Origin: Phyllostachys edulis
Taxonomy: Eukaryota; Streptophyta; Magnoliopsida; Poales; Poaceae
Direction of reading: 5' to 3'
DNA: 64,000 nt
Assembly: GCA_036346405.1 (NCBI GenBank)
Contig: CM070546.1
Span: 103,980,826 to 104,044,825 of the forward strand
Shown here: piece after piece, positions 1 to 11,481 of the stretch
Numbering within the stretch: the stretch's first letter is position 1
Layout: each line of letters starts with the position of its first letter
Translations under genes and position numbers: made by a program
Notes under the pieces: model-generated
Seen by the model: only the letters and a program-made list of their open reading frames with translations
Databases searched by the model: none
Told to the model about the DNA's origin: nothing

Positions 1-1851
1 CATAATGACAACAGGTGATAGCGAATCCCAAAATAATTGATATAAAGATAGCATGCAGTTGTATAAAACAATATACTTTTGAAATCATAGGATCAATATG
101 ATCAAAGAACCACGACTTGCCTTGAAATAGATCTTGGGATTGGTCTTGATCTTGGTACACTCATCCTTGCTCAAAATTCCTTGAAGTATCAACATCTACT
201 CGCAAACGAAGCAAATAAACAAAATAAATACAAAATAGAGAGAAAAAACTCTAAAAATTAAATAGAAATCTCATGAAAATAGAGGTTGAATTTATATGAA
301 TTTAAAATTTTGAATGGGCTCAATCGGAGTTCGTATGAAGAAGATATGGCTTTTGGAAGATCTAAACCCTAAGAAAAAGAAAAAAGAAAAAGAAACTGTT
401 TCTGATTTTCCCAAATTATCTTTCTACTGAAAATTCCAATTAATGCACCAGCATGATGTTAGCACATAAAATCAGAATTAAAAAGAAATTCAGAAAAATA
501 GCCACAGAGGCTGACATACGGGCCCAAGGTCCATGGACTAGGTCCACGCGATCGGCTCCACAGGTCCACAGGTTCATCGGTCTATGGAACAGTGGTTCTG
601 ACAAGAGGGACCCACAAGTCATTGACCCGGTCCAGGATGGATTGGATCTACCGAATAGATCTAGGGTTATTTGGGTTTGAACTAGCACCACGGTCTTGAC
701 TCGTATTGGCCGGATCGCCACGTGTGCAACGAGCTGATGTGGCTGTGGACGTGGCACAACACATCAGCTCGACGACGGCAAGGGCTCGGGTTCCGAAGGT
801 CCTGACGAACAGCGACTCCTCATCGGCAGTGAGTGGTACCAGCGAGTAGAGAACGCTATTGCGCATCTATTGATGCACTCACTGATGGTCAACATCGACG
901 GTGGTGGCCAGCGGCGAGCTTTGAGCAGTGGAGAGGATCAGGAATTGTAGGAATCGAGCTTCAGCAACGCTTCAGTGGCGTGGAAAAGTGCTAGAGGTAG
1001 CTCTGGCGACGGCAGACTCAGCGATGCAGTCAACATCGATGGGGCGTTGACGACGGTGGCCCAATTCGCAAAATGAAAAGCTTCGGCCGAAACCCTAAAT
1101 CTCGAAATTCGACAGCGCTAGGGTTCCAGAGGTAGGATGAGTTGGGGGTTTAAGATGTGGGTGGAGAGGCGATCCTCGGGGCCCCTTTTATAGGGTACGG
1201 GCAAGATCAGGGAGGCGTTTTGGCGGCAGAGTTTGATTCGAACCCGAGGGTAGGTATGATGATTCGGGTGTGATTCGGAGAAGATAAGAGATGGGATTTG
1301 ACACAGGGAGATCATGGATTTAAATGGAAGCGACGGCGCTGAAATCCCAGACCGTTTATGCCGTTGTCGGACGAAACTCCGAGGTGGCAACAATGGCGAA
1401 CAAAAACACTCGGTGCGGTGAGAATGAAGGTGAGGTTGAGGATGACCTAACAGGCGGGGCCGACCAGCAGAGAGAGAAGGGCGAGCATGCGAGCAGGGTG
1501 GTGCGCGTGCGCGAGTTGGGCCTAAAGAGAGGATAGGAATGGGCTGAGATTTCGGTTTCGTCCCAAAAGACTTTTTCAAGATTTTTAATAGCTTTTTCTT
1601 TTTAGAAATTACAGAAAATCCAAATAGCAAATGGACTCAAAAAAATTATAGAAAATATATCTAAGCACAAAGAACTCAAATAAAATAGTTTTGACCATAG
1701 TTGATGTTGACATTAATCATATTAAATTGTTTTGCCTTTGAAAGTCCATATTAAGTTTTATTAAAATTCAAATAAAACTTTGGTGATTTTTTTCTAGAGA
1801 GCTAAGCTACTCAAAAAGATTTTTAAACTTAAGAAAAATTAGGATGTTACA
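1..1851 (-). mobile_element. Partial Ty3/gypsy LTR, minus orientation
   Basis: Read on the minus strand, this block begins at 1851 with TGTAACATCCTAAT, the LTR start used by several gypsy families in grasses. It then runs through an AT-rich part, a GC-rich promoter-like part (about 700-1550) and an A-rich tail towards position 1. The same organisation recurs at 18159-22172, 29338-32356 and 59085-61242. No gag or pol is visible. The other end lies outside the window, so a solo LTR and a full element cannot be told apart. It abuts a hAT transposase relic at 1854, so it probably inserted into that element. Confidence 0.65.
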
Positions 1852-1853
1852 CT

Positions 1854-3130
1854 TTGGTCTTACAGACAAAATATTCTCAATTAAACAATGCCGCTTCGAA
1901 CTCTAGGGCCATAGATATTCTTACTCCAGTGTTGAGTACATACGTCGATTCCTTCTTGCTACATCAAAGATGTGCTTATCATATTATCAACCTTATAGTC
2001 AAATGTGGTTTGAAGAGGTTGAGTTCGTATATTAAAGCTTTTCGCGATGCGATTTCTTTCTTAATTAATTCTAACGTAAGAATAGCACAATATAAGAACT
2101 TCTATAGGGCGATGGGTGTACGTCCAAGAAAGTTCGGTTTAGACATGTCGGTAAGGTGGAATTCTACTTACCTGATGCTTAAGAGTCTTTTACCATAAAA
2201 GAGCACTTTTTTGTTTTTATTCAAACGCACTATCAGAGCACTAACGGTACTATACTATTGACTGAGCAACATTGGTTCATTGCTGAGAACATACTACAAT
2301 TTTTAGAATTTTTTATGAGGCCGTTGTTGCTTTGTCCGCTGTGTACTATCCAACATCTCCTATCATTGTGTATAGTATTTTACAGATTGCTACTCAATTG
2401 GAAATGTATGAAAATGACTTAGTTTTACGCGATGCTATAATTGCCATGAAAACTAAATACCTTAAATATTAGAGAGAAATCTCTTACCTATGTATTTGCA
2501 TTTCTTTTAGATCCTAGAGGTAAAATTGATGCATGTGGTAGTGTACTTGAGCTTCTTAGTGATGCTATAAGGTTAGACTATACTAACTATTTTGCAGAAG
2601 TTTGTTCTCGGTTATACAAGGTTTACCAAAGGTATGAAAGTAAGTTCCGGGTAGTCCGCTTGCAACGACCTCTAGTAGCCTCTGCCTCAAGTAGCAAGAA
2701 AAATGTGGGGTAAGATCTTCGGTGGCTCTTCCTCTAGGTCCAGGTATTCTTCTTCTACACCGTCGCCTGCTCAGCTAAGACCCACAAGGAGTGGGGAACT
2801 ATCCACCTATCTGGATAGCGATACAGTGGATTTCAACTCAAAAGGCTTCAAAATTTTGCAATGGTGGCAAGCCCATAAGTTAAAATATTTTGTGCTATCC
2901 ATACTTGCACGTGATGTGTTAACTGTTCCTATCTCGACGGTTTCCTCCGAGTCTGCTTTCAGTCTTTCTAAAGAATATTGGAGAGAAAAACAAGTCTCAC
3001 AAGTGAGATGGTGGATATACTTCTAACTATGAAGGACTGGAAATAAGTTTATTCACGAACACAACACTCTGTGGAAAATCCAGAGTTGTCAGATGTGTTC
3101 AAAAATCTGTACTTAGACAATGACACGTAG
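1854..3130 (+). pseudogene. hAT-superfamily (Ac/RICESLEEPER-like) transposase relic
   Basis: Three stretches in shifting + frames match a plant hAT transposase in order. Positions 1854-2195 hold the part of the catalytic domain around HxxNLIVK and RWNSTYLML. Positions 2270-2640 carry the helical middle (WFIAENILQFLEFF and following), with in-frame stops near 2470. Positions 2790-3045 carry the C-terminal hAT dimerisation region, including LSTYLDSD, ILQWW and the hallmark TVPISTVSSESAFS. The N-terminal BED zinc finger and the first catalytic part are missing, cut off by the LTR ending at 1851. Stops and frameshifts rule out an active enzyme. The family is clear; which domesticated or mobile lineage it came from is not. 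Confidence 0.85.
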
Positions 3131-3299
3131 AACAAGGATGTATGTAGAACTATAGGTTGTACTCTTTTTTCTTTGCCATGGTTTTCTCATTTTGAGTTTT
3201 TACTTAGCAAAAGTTTTAACGAGGCAACCAGTTGAATATTAATAAAGCTATTTATTAGATTTTAAATATGATTGTCTCATTTTTTTCAATTTCCATGTT

Positions 3300-3575
3300 T
3301 ATTTCTGAATTCTACACATTTTTCTATTTTTTCTGATTTTTTTCGGGCCTAATGTGCTAAATGGGCCGACCTTGGCTCGCTAGGCCAAACAAGCTCGTGT
3401 TGGCCCGACATAGCATGAACGGCCAACAGGTCGTGTCTGGGCCGCCTCCCCGGCACGTGGGCCGACATGGCACGGTCTACCTAATAGCTGGACCAGGATG
3501 AGACGTGCCTAGATGGACTGGGCCAACTCGTGCCCGTGCTATGCCGAGCCAGACCGTCCATTTGACCAACTCTAG
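3300..3575 (+). repeat. hAT subterminal region rich in GGCC/GGGCC
   Basis: Downstream of the hAT relic, the sequence is packed with GGCC, GGGCC and GGCCGAC motifs in both orientations. It ends near 3575 with gaccaactctag, which reverses to the CTAGAGTTGGTC type expected for a hAT terminal inverted repeat. Dense subterminal motifs of this kind are known transposase-binding regions in hAT elements. I infer that this is the element's 3' end; the 5' end is lost, so terminus pairing and an 8-bp target duplication cannot be checked. Confidence 0.55.
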
Positions 3576-4350
3576 AGGAAATGGGTGAGAGTGGGAGAGG
3601 ACATCGTGGGCCCAACACTTGCGCCATACACCGTAGTTTTGGATGGATGCCATACGATTGTGTAGATATACACTTCGGGTATTACTCTAGGCCCAAAATA
3701 AGGGCCCATATCCCAAAACAGTTATCAATGGTGGATACGGTAGAAGATCCCTTTCCATCAACAACCTTCAATAAAGGCATCTCTACTGCAAGAGACGCTC
3801 AGATACAGGCTTAACAAGAGAACAATGTCACATCATAAAGCGTCTGTACAAGAGTCATAACTTCCAATAGAAACAACTATTTAACGTATGCTTAGACGAT
3901 TTGACAAACTTAAGAGTCCGTCTAAGCGTCTCCATGTTCAAATGCAAACTATTTGAAGGCATGTACTCAATTTTCCTCCCGTGCGAACTGCTCCAAGCGG
4001 TGGACTCCTTTTGAAGCTGTGATGTCGATAGAAACTGCTAATGTTTGGTCCACGGTGGCAAGCCGAGGCCGTTTTTTCTCTCAAGCGCCAAGTGTTAGCG
4101 CCGCGTTGCACATGGTCTAAGGGCATATATAACAGTTTGTCTTTTAGTGTTATCTCTAAAGACTTCAACTCATCTATAGACATTCTTAGAGATAACATCT
4201 CTAATAATTTATCTATAAAATTATTTATTATCAACATAACTTATCTCCTTACACACTCATCATTTGCGATGGTTTGTATGCCCAGCTTGTCTCTTATATA
4301 AGATATGACACATTCTCTCTCATTCAATTAGATTTTTAAGTGACATGGCG
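3576..4350. other. Intergenic DNA, no gene seen
   Basis: No coding similarity was recognised. One perfect 11-bp inverted repeat (gttatctctaa at 4149-4159, ttagagataac at 4186-4196) could form a small hairpin. The AT-rich flanks at 4110-4340 look like decayed MITE sequence. Confidence 0.4.
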
Positions 4351-4827
4351 GGAGCATCTACAATAGTTTATTTCTTAGCTTGTTACTAAGAGGAGAAAGA
4401 GTACCCAATCTAATAAAAAGAAATATGTCTTCCAATGGATTGTTTCTTGAGCTTGTGTCTAAGACTTTAATTGCTACGAGTGTGCATGATTCTTGATGAT
4501 CAATAATAAAGTACAACTTTGTGGCCTACATGTTTTAGCTCATTTATCATATCAATAATGAAGTCGGGTTGCACAAATGATCTGGTAAATATTTTGCTTT
4601 AAGACAGTGGGACCCACAAAACGCGTTTTTAGGTAACAAGCAAGTCTCCAATAGAGTAGTTGGTTATTTCTTGTGTCTTGGTATTAACAATTTGCTAGTT
4701 TCTTCATCTAGAAACAACCTCACCTTCTCTCATCACCTTCTCTCATCACCTTCTCTTTTCCACATCACCTAAATGCTGATTTGGCAACCTCTTAGTAACA
4801 ACTGACGTGGACTGTTGTAGATGCTCT
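4351..4827. mobile_element. MITE-like element with GAGCATCTACAA termini
   Basis: The left edge reads gagcatctacaatag and the right edge reverses to gagcatctacaacag. A second shared block just inside each end is related to gttactaagagg. The interior is AT-rich and non-coding. GAGCATCTMCAA termini are common in small grass DNA transposons. I could not find a convincing target-site duplication, so the superfamily is left open. Confidence 0.5.
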
Positions 4828-5207
4828 AAGAGACGACTAAGATGATCACTATTGAAGATGCCCTAAACCGCCCATCATGCACCATCGTCGTAAAGGCAAC
4901 CTCAATAACCGAGTCGTATTTGCTTCAATTCGAGGGTGGAGGCACCACTACCTAGTTAGCAAGTCAACACGGTGGCCTTTTGTGAAGCATATCTAGATTG
5001 AGGTTGAGCAATACAAAATCAATTGTGAATATTTGCTCGCATCTCATCCCCTCGTTGAATATGAAGGTAAACTATCTTTGGCTATGTGGGAAAGGCGAGC
5101 TCCACAAGGGGCAAAAAGCTGACACACGTATAAGGCGCACAAATTCAACAAGTGGAGGATTCTCCTGGGAAAACACCACAGAACGAGAAAGACAAATATA
5201 ACCTCTT
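4828..5207. other. Intergenic DNA, no feature seen
   Basis: Unique-looking sequence of mixed composition. I see no coding, repeat or RNA signal in it. Confidence 0.35.
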
Positions 5208-6330
5208 ATTATAGCAAAGTTGATTGCCGGCCTCTCACTGTGTCCACGTCGCCCGAAAATCGCCGCCCATCCGATCGCGCGTAGGAGCTTCCATGGTCGT
5301 GTGGCGTTCTTTGTCGATTGTTAGCGCTTGAGCAGAGAAACTGTCCGTTGGATCGTCTTCGGACGCGCATGATAATCGCATCTTCGAACGCACGAGATCA
5401 GATTCGGGCGTTCTTGTGAAGCTTCGCGTTTCTTTCCTCATGGCGCATCGCAAGTCGCAAGCGGCATTCGCGTCACTTTTCTCCTGTCCTCCCGCTGCGT
5501 CAACGCTTATCTCCTCGCCTTCCCCTCCGCATCCTACCCCTCCCTCTCCCTCCTCCGTCGCGCTTCTCCGCTGGTGCCGCCCTTCTACGCCACTGCCACC
5601 AGCCGCTCGCTCTTCCTCCCCTGCTGCCAGCTTGGTCTCCCTCCCCAGCCGCCGCCGCTCGCTGCCTCTTCCTCCCTCCCGCTCCTTCGGTCTCCCTCCA
5701 CAGCCGTCGCGTCGGCGCTGTCCCTCAGCCTCGCTCCCCCGCTCTCCCTCCCCGCCGATGCTCTCGCTCCCCCGCTGCCCCCTCGACCTCACTGCCTCGC
5801 CGCTCCTCCGTCGCGCTTCTCATGGGTCTTGCGCCCTTCACGCCACCGCCACCAACCAGCTGCTCTTCTGCCTGCTTGCCCCTTGGCCTCCCTCCCCGTC
5901 GCCGCCGCTACCTCTTCCTCCCTCCCGCTCCTTGGTCTCCCTCCCTGACCACGCGTCGTGCCAGTCCCTCAGCCTCGCTCCCGCCGCCCTCGGCCTCACA
6001 TGAGTGTGCTCCTTTCTCCTTGGCAATGGCTCGTCTTCCTGCGGCAGCCTCCACTCCCCTCCCCCACGCTACCTTCATCCTCGTCTCCTCCCCCGCCGTA
6101 CCTACCACCACCGCTCCCTCCTCCCCGCCTTACACGCTTCCCCCCTCCTCCCCTTCGGTCCCATCGCCGGTCCTAGGTGACGCTGCCGCTCCTGCTCAAG
6201 TCGGCGGCGCGTCCGTCGCTCCGTCTGCTCGCGCTCAAGGCAATGCTTATCGTGGTGTTGTTCTTGTTGTGACAGAAACTCGACCTTTTGGCATGTTTTT
6301 CAGAGATAGTGTTGTTCTCTTGCTTTCCTA
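5208..6330 (+). other. GC-rich C-rich block, possible first exon of an unidentified + strand gene
   Basis: This is a sharply bounded C-rich block flanked by AT-rich DNA. Overlapping + strand frames are open, for example 5416-6003 (195 codons) and 5822-6331 (169 codons), but all encode Pro/Ser/Leu-rich low-complexity sequence with no recognisable domain. Such frames are expected by chance in (CCT)n-type 5'UTR DNA of grass genes. The following 4 kb is T-rich on the + strand, like plant introns, and holds one good exon candidate at 7408-7551. I therefore suspect the start of a gene or gene relic, without being able to name it or pick a start codon. Confidence 0.3.
5551..5984 (+). repeat. Diverged tandem duplication of about 250 bp in the GC-rich block
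   Basis: A segment starting tcctccgtcgcgcttct at 5551 recurs at 5804. The shared order continues through clusters of cgccaccgccacca, ggtctccctcc and gtccctcagcctcgctcc (5720 and 5964). The copies have diverged by substitutions and small indels, and the offset drifts from 253 to 244 bp. Confidence 0.65.
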
Positions 6331-7407
6331 ATTTTGTCTCATTTGCCTGTTTCAGTTTGGATGATGCGGTTTACCTGTAAAGGCAAATAGCGTTGATTGA
6401 GCTGGCATCGTTTTCATAGCGCTAAGGTCAATATCCTGGCATCGAGCTACCTTACCACTATCAGCTAAGGTTAGGCAGTTTTTAGGACATTCACTACTGC
6501 TCGAACAAGGATGCTTTGATTCTTAATTGTCTCATAGCATAGTTCTTCCATTATACTGTATACACGTTTTTTTTACTAATTGTCACACATTATTGTAGCT
6601 ATCCATGCAAACCTAATGTCTTTTTCAGGTGAGTTTCCAAACAACTTCTGCTGTTAATTTTCAGGCACGATCGGTCCATTAAACATATTTCTATAAGAAT
6701 TGATCTAGCGCTAATTCTGCTCGTGATACGTGTGGCCAAAGAACAGGTGAATACAACAGGTTCTCAGCGTATCTATTTATGATGTGCTGACAGTTACTGA
6801 ATTCCTATTCCTATTGCTTAGTGTATGATTGCTTTATAAAAACTATTTTATACTTTTGTCTTCATATCGTACGTATCTCTTTTTTTTTTGGAAATTTTCG
6901 TAATATGCATAAAATGTTTGTCTTTGTCAGAGATCGACTTGTCTTTGAATGTGACCATATGGCTAGCACCTTAATATTTTATTCCATGTCATGTGTTTTC
7001 TAATATTGTCGAAGCAACTTTTCTTACGAACTTTCGAAAATATGCTAACAGTTGTTGCTCGAATCAACCCAAAAAAAGCAAAATATATTTATTTATTTTT
7101 CTTAGTGAGAACTAACAGTTATAATCTAGAATCTCGTTGATCCATACATAACTTTTGGGTGAGTATGCCACAAAACTATCACCCTATGCACATTAGACTC
7201 TTGCACGATATCTTACGTTTGTTAGATGTCATGCATGATTTACTGTTCCAGTGGATAATCACGAATGTTGCAAGATGTACTAACCATATGTGTTGTTTAG
7301 ATCATATCAGGAGCAGTGAAGAAAACTAGAGCTTTCAGCGCTTACTATTTATCTAACTAATAGTTGTTTGCTCTTTTGCTGATTACATTGTTGTTTGGAT
7401 TATTTAG
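6331..7407. other. AT-rich intron-like or intergenic DNA
   Basis: T-rich on the + strand with several isolated ttttcag acceptor-like strings, but no coding similarity was recognised. It is consistent with plant intron sequence between the GC-rich block and the exon candidate at 7408. Confidence 0.3.
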
Positions 7408-7551
7408 GTATTGGAAGTTTTGGGTTCGCCGAAATTATTGAGACTCATCTACAATGCCGATGATGCATATCATTCGAAACCGTTTGATTCCTCGCCGTGT
7501 TATTTGTATCATGTGCTCAAGCATGTCCCATCAATCCATGAGCAGCTACAG
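7408..7551 (+). other. Candidate internal coding exon, 48 codons, phase 0 on both sides, function unknown
   Basis: The segment follows tttggattatttag and is followed by gtaggaagtgg, so both splice signals are canonical. It is exactly 144 nt and fully open in phase 0, encoding 48 residues with a normal amino-acid mix (VLEVLGSPKLLRLIYNADDA, then a stretch containing DSSPCYLYHVLKHVPSIHEQ). Good splice sites, open phase and non-repetitive composition are unlikely to coincide by chance. I do not recognise the protein and found no neighbouring exon with the same support. It could belong to the gene suspected from 5208, or be a captured or dying fragment. Confidence 0.45.
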
Positions 7552-7689
7552 GTAGGAAGTGGATACATGGGATATCTTTACTTTATTAATGTGTCGTAGA
7601 TTACTTGCACTTTTCTATCTAGCCTCTTACATACATATCATTCAGACAACCTTTTTATCGTTGTTTACAACAAGCGAATACACTATTTA

Positions 7690-8640
7690 TATTCATACTT
7701 CAGAATATATGATTGATGAGATTTTGTAGTTTATATCACAATAGTGCTTCGTTTGTTGTTAAATGCACTTGCTTCATTATGTTAGAAAAAGAACTTAATT
7801 TACCTACAGATGTGCTTTGTTACCTTGAATCTATATGTAATACAAACCCATGCTTTAATGTTTTCAGATGCTTCAGCACCGCAAACCTTGCTTTTCTCAA
7901 ATATATATCTGTGTAATCATCTAAGTACTTTTTCCTCCATTGACTGCTACATAGACCTACTCTATTATGTTATAAAAGCTCTAGCATTTCACTACAAATG
8001 TGCTTTACTGTTTTAATTCTATACATAACACGGAACAATGTTTGAGTGATTTCAGATGTTTCAGCACCGTATCTCTTAACTTTGTCCAAAATATGCCTGT
8101 GTAGTCATCTACGTCCAGATCTTGCGTTACGTGGTACGATCCTAGCATCAAACATTAAAAAAAACTGTTTGACTATAACATACTGCGGTGATCATCGATC
8201 GCTTCAAACATAACCCTTACTATTGCTGTTAGTAGTTTGCTATAATTGATAAAACTGATTATCCATTTAAGATTTACATATCTCTTATTTTACTAGACGT
8301 TGTAGCTATTTAGCTCGATTTAAAAAATGCCAATGTTGCACTCTAAATATAGTTGATCACGCTTATTCTCTAAATTCTAAAATGGCAGTGTCATTTGAGA
8401 TTGGTTTATGCATCAAACTCAATATTTCTATTCATACCTCGAGAATATATGGTTGTTCAAATTGTATATTTTATATCACGATAGTGCTTCCTTTACTATT
8501 AGATAGACTTGCTCCATTATATTTATAGGGAAAAAACTACACATGTGCCTTGCTGCTTCCAATCTATATGTAATAGAAACCTATGCTTTAGTATTTTCAA
8601 ATGCTTCATACGTTGTGGCAGGATGGTTACACCTGTGCTA
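7690..8640 (+). repeat. Three degenerate copies of a roughly 230-bp unit
   Basis: Related segments lie at about 7700-7925, 7955-8115 and 8440-8625. Shared landmarks in order are: tagtttatatcacaatagtgcttc (first and third), cttgcttcattatgtta, a gatgtgctttg string, tctatatgtaataca, and cagatgcttcagcacc. The copies differ by many substitutions and indels, suggesting old segmental duplication inside an intron or spacer. Confidence 0.55.
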
Positions 8641-8923
8641 TATCTCTTAAGATAGTACATGTTTGTGATCTGTTGCTTGAGACTCTGACTGCTACTCTAC
8701 TCCCTTCAAGTTCGGTTTGATGCGAGTAAAAGAAGACCGATGTCATCTGAGATCGATTCTTCGTCTAAGTTTTGTTATCCTATTTCGTATTAACATGTGA
8801 TTGGTTGCATCCTTTTCTTTTCTGGAATATTAGATTGCTTAGATTTCCTTTGTACGGTTATTCCCTTGATGTTAAGAAAATGTCACGCCTTTCACCTGTT
8901 TGACAAAATGCCCCAGCGGTTGT

Positions 8924-9002
8924 GATATTTGGCAGTTGGATTGAATGGTAAAATAGGAAGCATATAATTATATGATCAAAAAAGATATTTGGCAATTGGA
9001 TT
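8924..9002 (+). repeat. Short direct repeat, 60-bp spacing
   Basis: gatatttggcagttggatt at 8924 recurs with one difference at 8984. This is a minor local duplication. Confidence 0.5.
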
Positions 9003-9311
9003 AAAGGGTGTAAATTATTTAAAGACAATCCGCAGATAAGAAGATGAGAAAATTGGCTGATTTCGCGGACAACATATTTTTAGCATTTTCAAAGAAAGAT
9101 AATCAAATGCATTATGTGTTATCATGTCTCGATAGCTCATGTGTTTGTCAAACTTATTTATACATTTCATGATTTGATACATTTTAGTTACATTATTTAC
9201 TTTGGACCTCTGAGCGCTTTTGAGGATTCCTATGTTTGCTAATAAGGTCTTCTCTTCATTTATTAATGCGATATGGGATCGATACACCTTCTTTGTTTTT
9301 CGCTGAAGGAG

Positions 9312-9715
9312 ATGCAGGTTGGTACTTCCTAAGAAGAGGTGACAATATAAGTTTTTCCTACTAGAGAGATAAGAAATGTTGAAAAATTAAAGGTGGCCAT
9401 CTCTTGATGCATGCGATTGGGTTAGCAATAACGCATTTTGGCTTTATGATGGTTTTAGTTCTTTGTAGGTTAAACACTCTTTTTCTATGTATGCTCATAT
9501 ACACAAATTTGAAATGCAGGTTGGTGCTTCCTGAAAAAAGTGACAATATAATAGTTCTCTACCAGAAAGATAAGAAATGTTGAAAAATTTAAGGTCATGA
9601 TCTTTTCCAATCTATGCATTGGGTTATCAGTAATGCATTTTTGCTTCATGATGGCTTTAGTTCCTGTAGGTTAAACACTATTTTTCCATGTATGCTCATA
9701 TACACTAATTTGAAA
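9312..9715 (+). repeat. Tandem duplication, 202-bp unit
   Basis: Copy 1 (9312-9513) and copy 2 (9514-9715) both start atgcaggttggt. They share, in order, gacaatata, gagataagaaatgttgaaaaatt-type, ttgggttatc/agcaataa-type, catgatggttttagttc-type, taggttaaacac and atgtatgctcatatacac. They are clearly homologous but not identical. No protein is maintained across both units. Confidence 0.8.
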
Positions 9716-10592
9716 AGTGTTATCATCGATTGCTACAATCATCGAGATCAACTTGTTCTGCGTGTGCCAAACTCGGTGGCTCATTTCATTTATGTTACCA
9801 ATTTGATATCAGGTCCGTCCTTTCTTATAGCCAATTGGAAATCGTGTATCCAAAAAAAGAAGATTAGTTCATATGTAGTAACTGATTCCTGTGTTGTGGC
9901 AATTAAACACTACAAACATTGAATGAGTTCTCATTCTAGCCAAAGGAATAGTAGCCTGTAAGTACCATCTAGGACTTTCTCTCTCACTAAAATAACGATC
10001 TGCTTATGTTGGTTTTGTCCCTATTTTCTGCAAATTTGTTACTTGGCTGTCAATGGTAGACACCGGTTATTGTCTTTTTCTATGATACCTATTTTCTATT
10101 TTGGCCCTCCTCATAATTTGCTTGAATCCATGCAACATGATTATGGTTTCATTGATGGCATAGCTCACTATCATCATTTTTTAAGCCCTCCTCTCCCCGC
10201 CCCAATTTTTTTGATTGCGTTGATGACACTTTGTATCATAAATAATTATCTTTGTACATGATAAATACAACTGAATAAAAATGTATTTACCTCACCAATA
10301 TATTAATTAGCTCATGTCGTTCTAAGCATTGTTACATTTTTGTGTTTCACCATGGTTCTATGTATATTATGAAAAAATTACCGAACCATTTGCAATCATT
10401 GGCGTAGCATAGCACGCTTTAGCCTAGTATAGAAGAAAGAGAAGATGAGGAAGAGAATGAGATGAAAAGTAGATTTTGAAAAAGCAAATTAAACACATGG
10501 AGAAGTAAAAGAAAATCGAAGAGAATTAAACGAAAGGTGGACCTCCTCTTACTCAGCATTGACAAGGCTATCGTGAGAGATAGTGATAGTAT
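9716..10592. other. AT-rich spacer, no gene seen
   Basis: Short open frames here (for example 9614-9922 and 10043-10261) have no recognisable motif and typical random AT-rich composition. An A/G-rich patch spans about 10430-10550. Confidence 0.35.
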
Positions 10593-10601
10593 ATATCATT
10601 T

Positions 10602-11481
10602 GAGTAAACTGCATCATAGTTATATGAATTTGTAAAATGGGTGCATCTATGTCACTAAACTATAAAATCGTATATTTAGGTCAATGAACTGGTTAAATTG
10701 TACAAAAGAGATCTAGAAGAGGTTTTTCAAGCTGACATGTAATCCACGTGAGCATGTGGACGCTGACATGGCAACCCCTCAATTCTGTCTCCCTCCCTCC
10801 CTAGTCACCGACATCTTCTACTCCTACCTCATGGAGCGCTTCTCTCTCCATAGCCCCGCCGAGGCGGAGATCGTCCTGGTCGGCACCGACGCTAGCGAGG
10901 GCTCTAGCCGGACAATTCCGATGGTGTCGAGTGTCGACCAGTACTGCACATTTGCTCAGAGCGAAGGATCCACAAGTGTTTGGTGTTGAGGAGACCGATA
11001 ACGATCGGGACGGTGCGACGACAGCTCATCTCGGGGAGGTGTGCAAATCATGTTTCAGAAGAAGGCAAAGCTGGAAGATGTGGAGTTGAGGCGGTGCACT
11101 TCAACCTGTACTTCAAGCCCGAAGCTGGAAGATGAAGTTGAGGCGAGCTAGAAAGGGTAGAAGGTCTCCATCATGCGCGTGATCAAATCCTCGACACGAC
11201 GTACTTCAACCCGGCGATGCCTTCAGCTCGGTGACAACCACAACCTTTCATTACCCCTTCAAGATCCTCACTGGACTCCTGCTATAATCGATCTACTATT
11301 TGTACTTACCTAAAATGTATCTTTTGTATGTTGTCTTTGGTTTTGATTCCTGATAGACATAGAGTCACCGACATCTTTTCCACGGTTCAACAAGTTTATT
11401 GACCTAAATACAAGGTTTCATAGTTCAGTGACCTATATACACCTACCTTACAAGTTTATGTACATATGGTGCAATTTACTC
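10602..11481. mobile_element. Non-autonomous Mutator-like element (MULE), 880 bp
   Basis: The left end (gagtaaactgcatcatag) and the reversed right end (gagtaaattgcaccatat) pair over about 95 bp, including shared blocks related to gtcactaaactat and tatttaggtcaatgaact. Flanking 9-mers are atatcattt (10593-10601) and gtatcattt (11482-11490), an 8/9 target duplication. Long terminal inverted repeats with a 9-bp duplication define Mutator-like elements. The interior (about 10740-11300) is much more GC-rich than the termini and includes a 77-codon + strand frame from 10756. That pattern is seen in Pack-MULEs that captured host exons; the source gene is not recognised. Confidence 0.8.
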
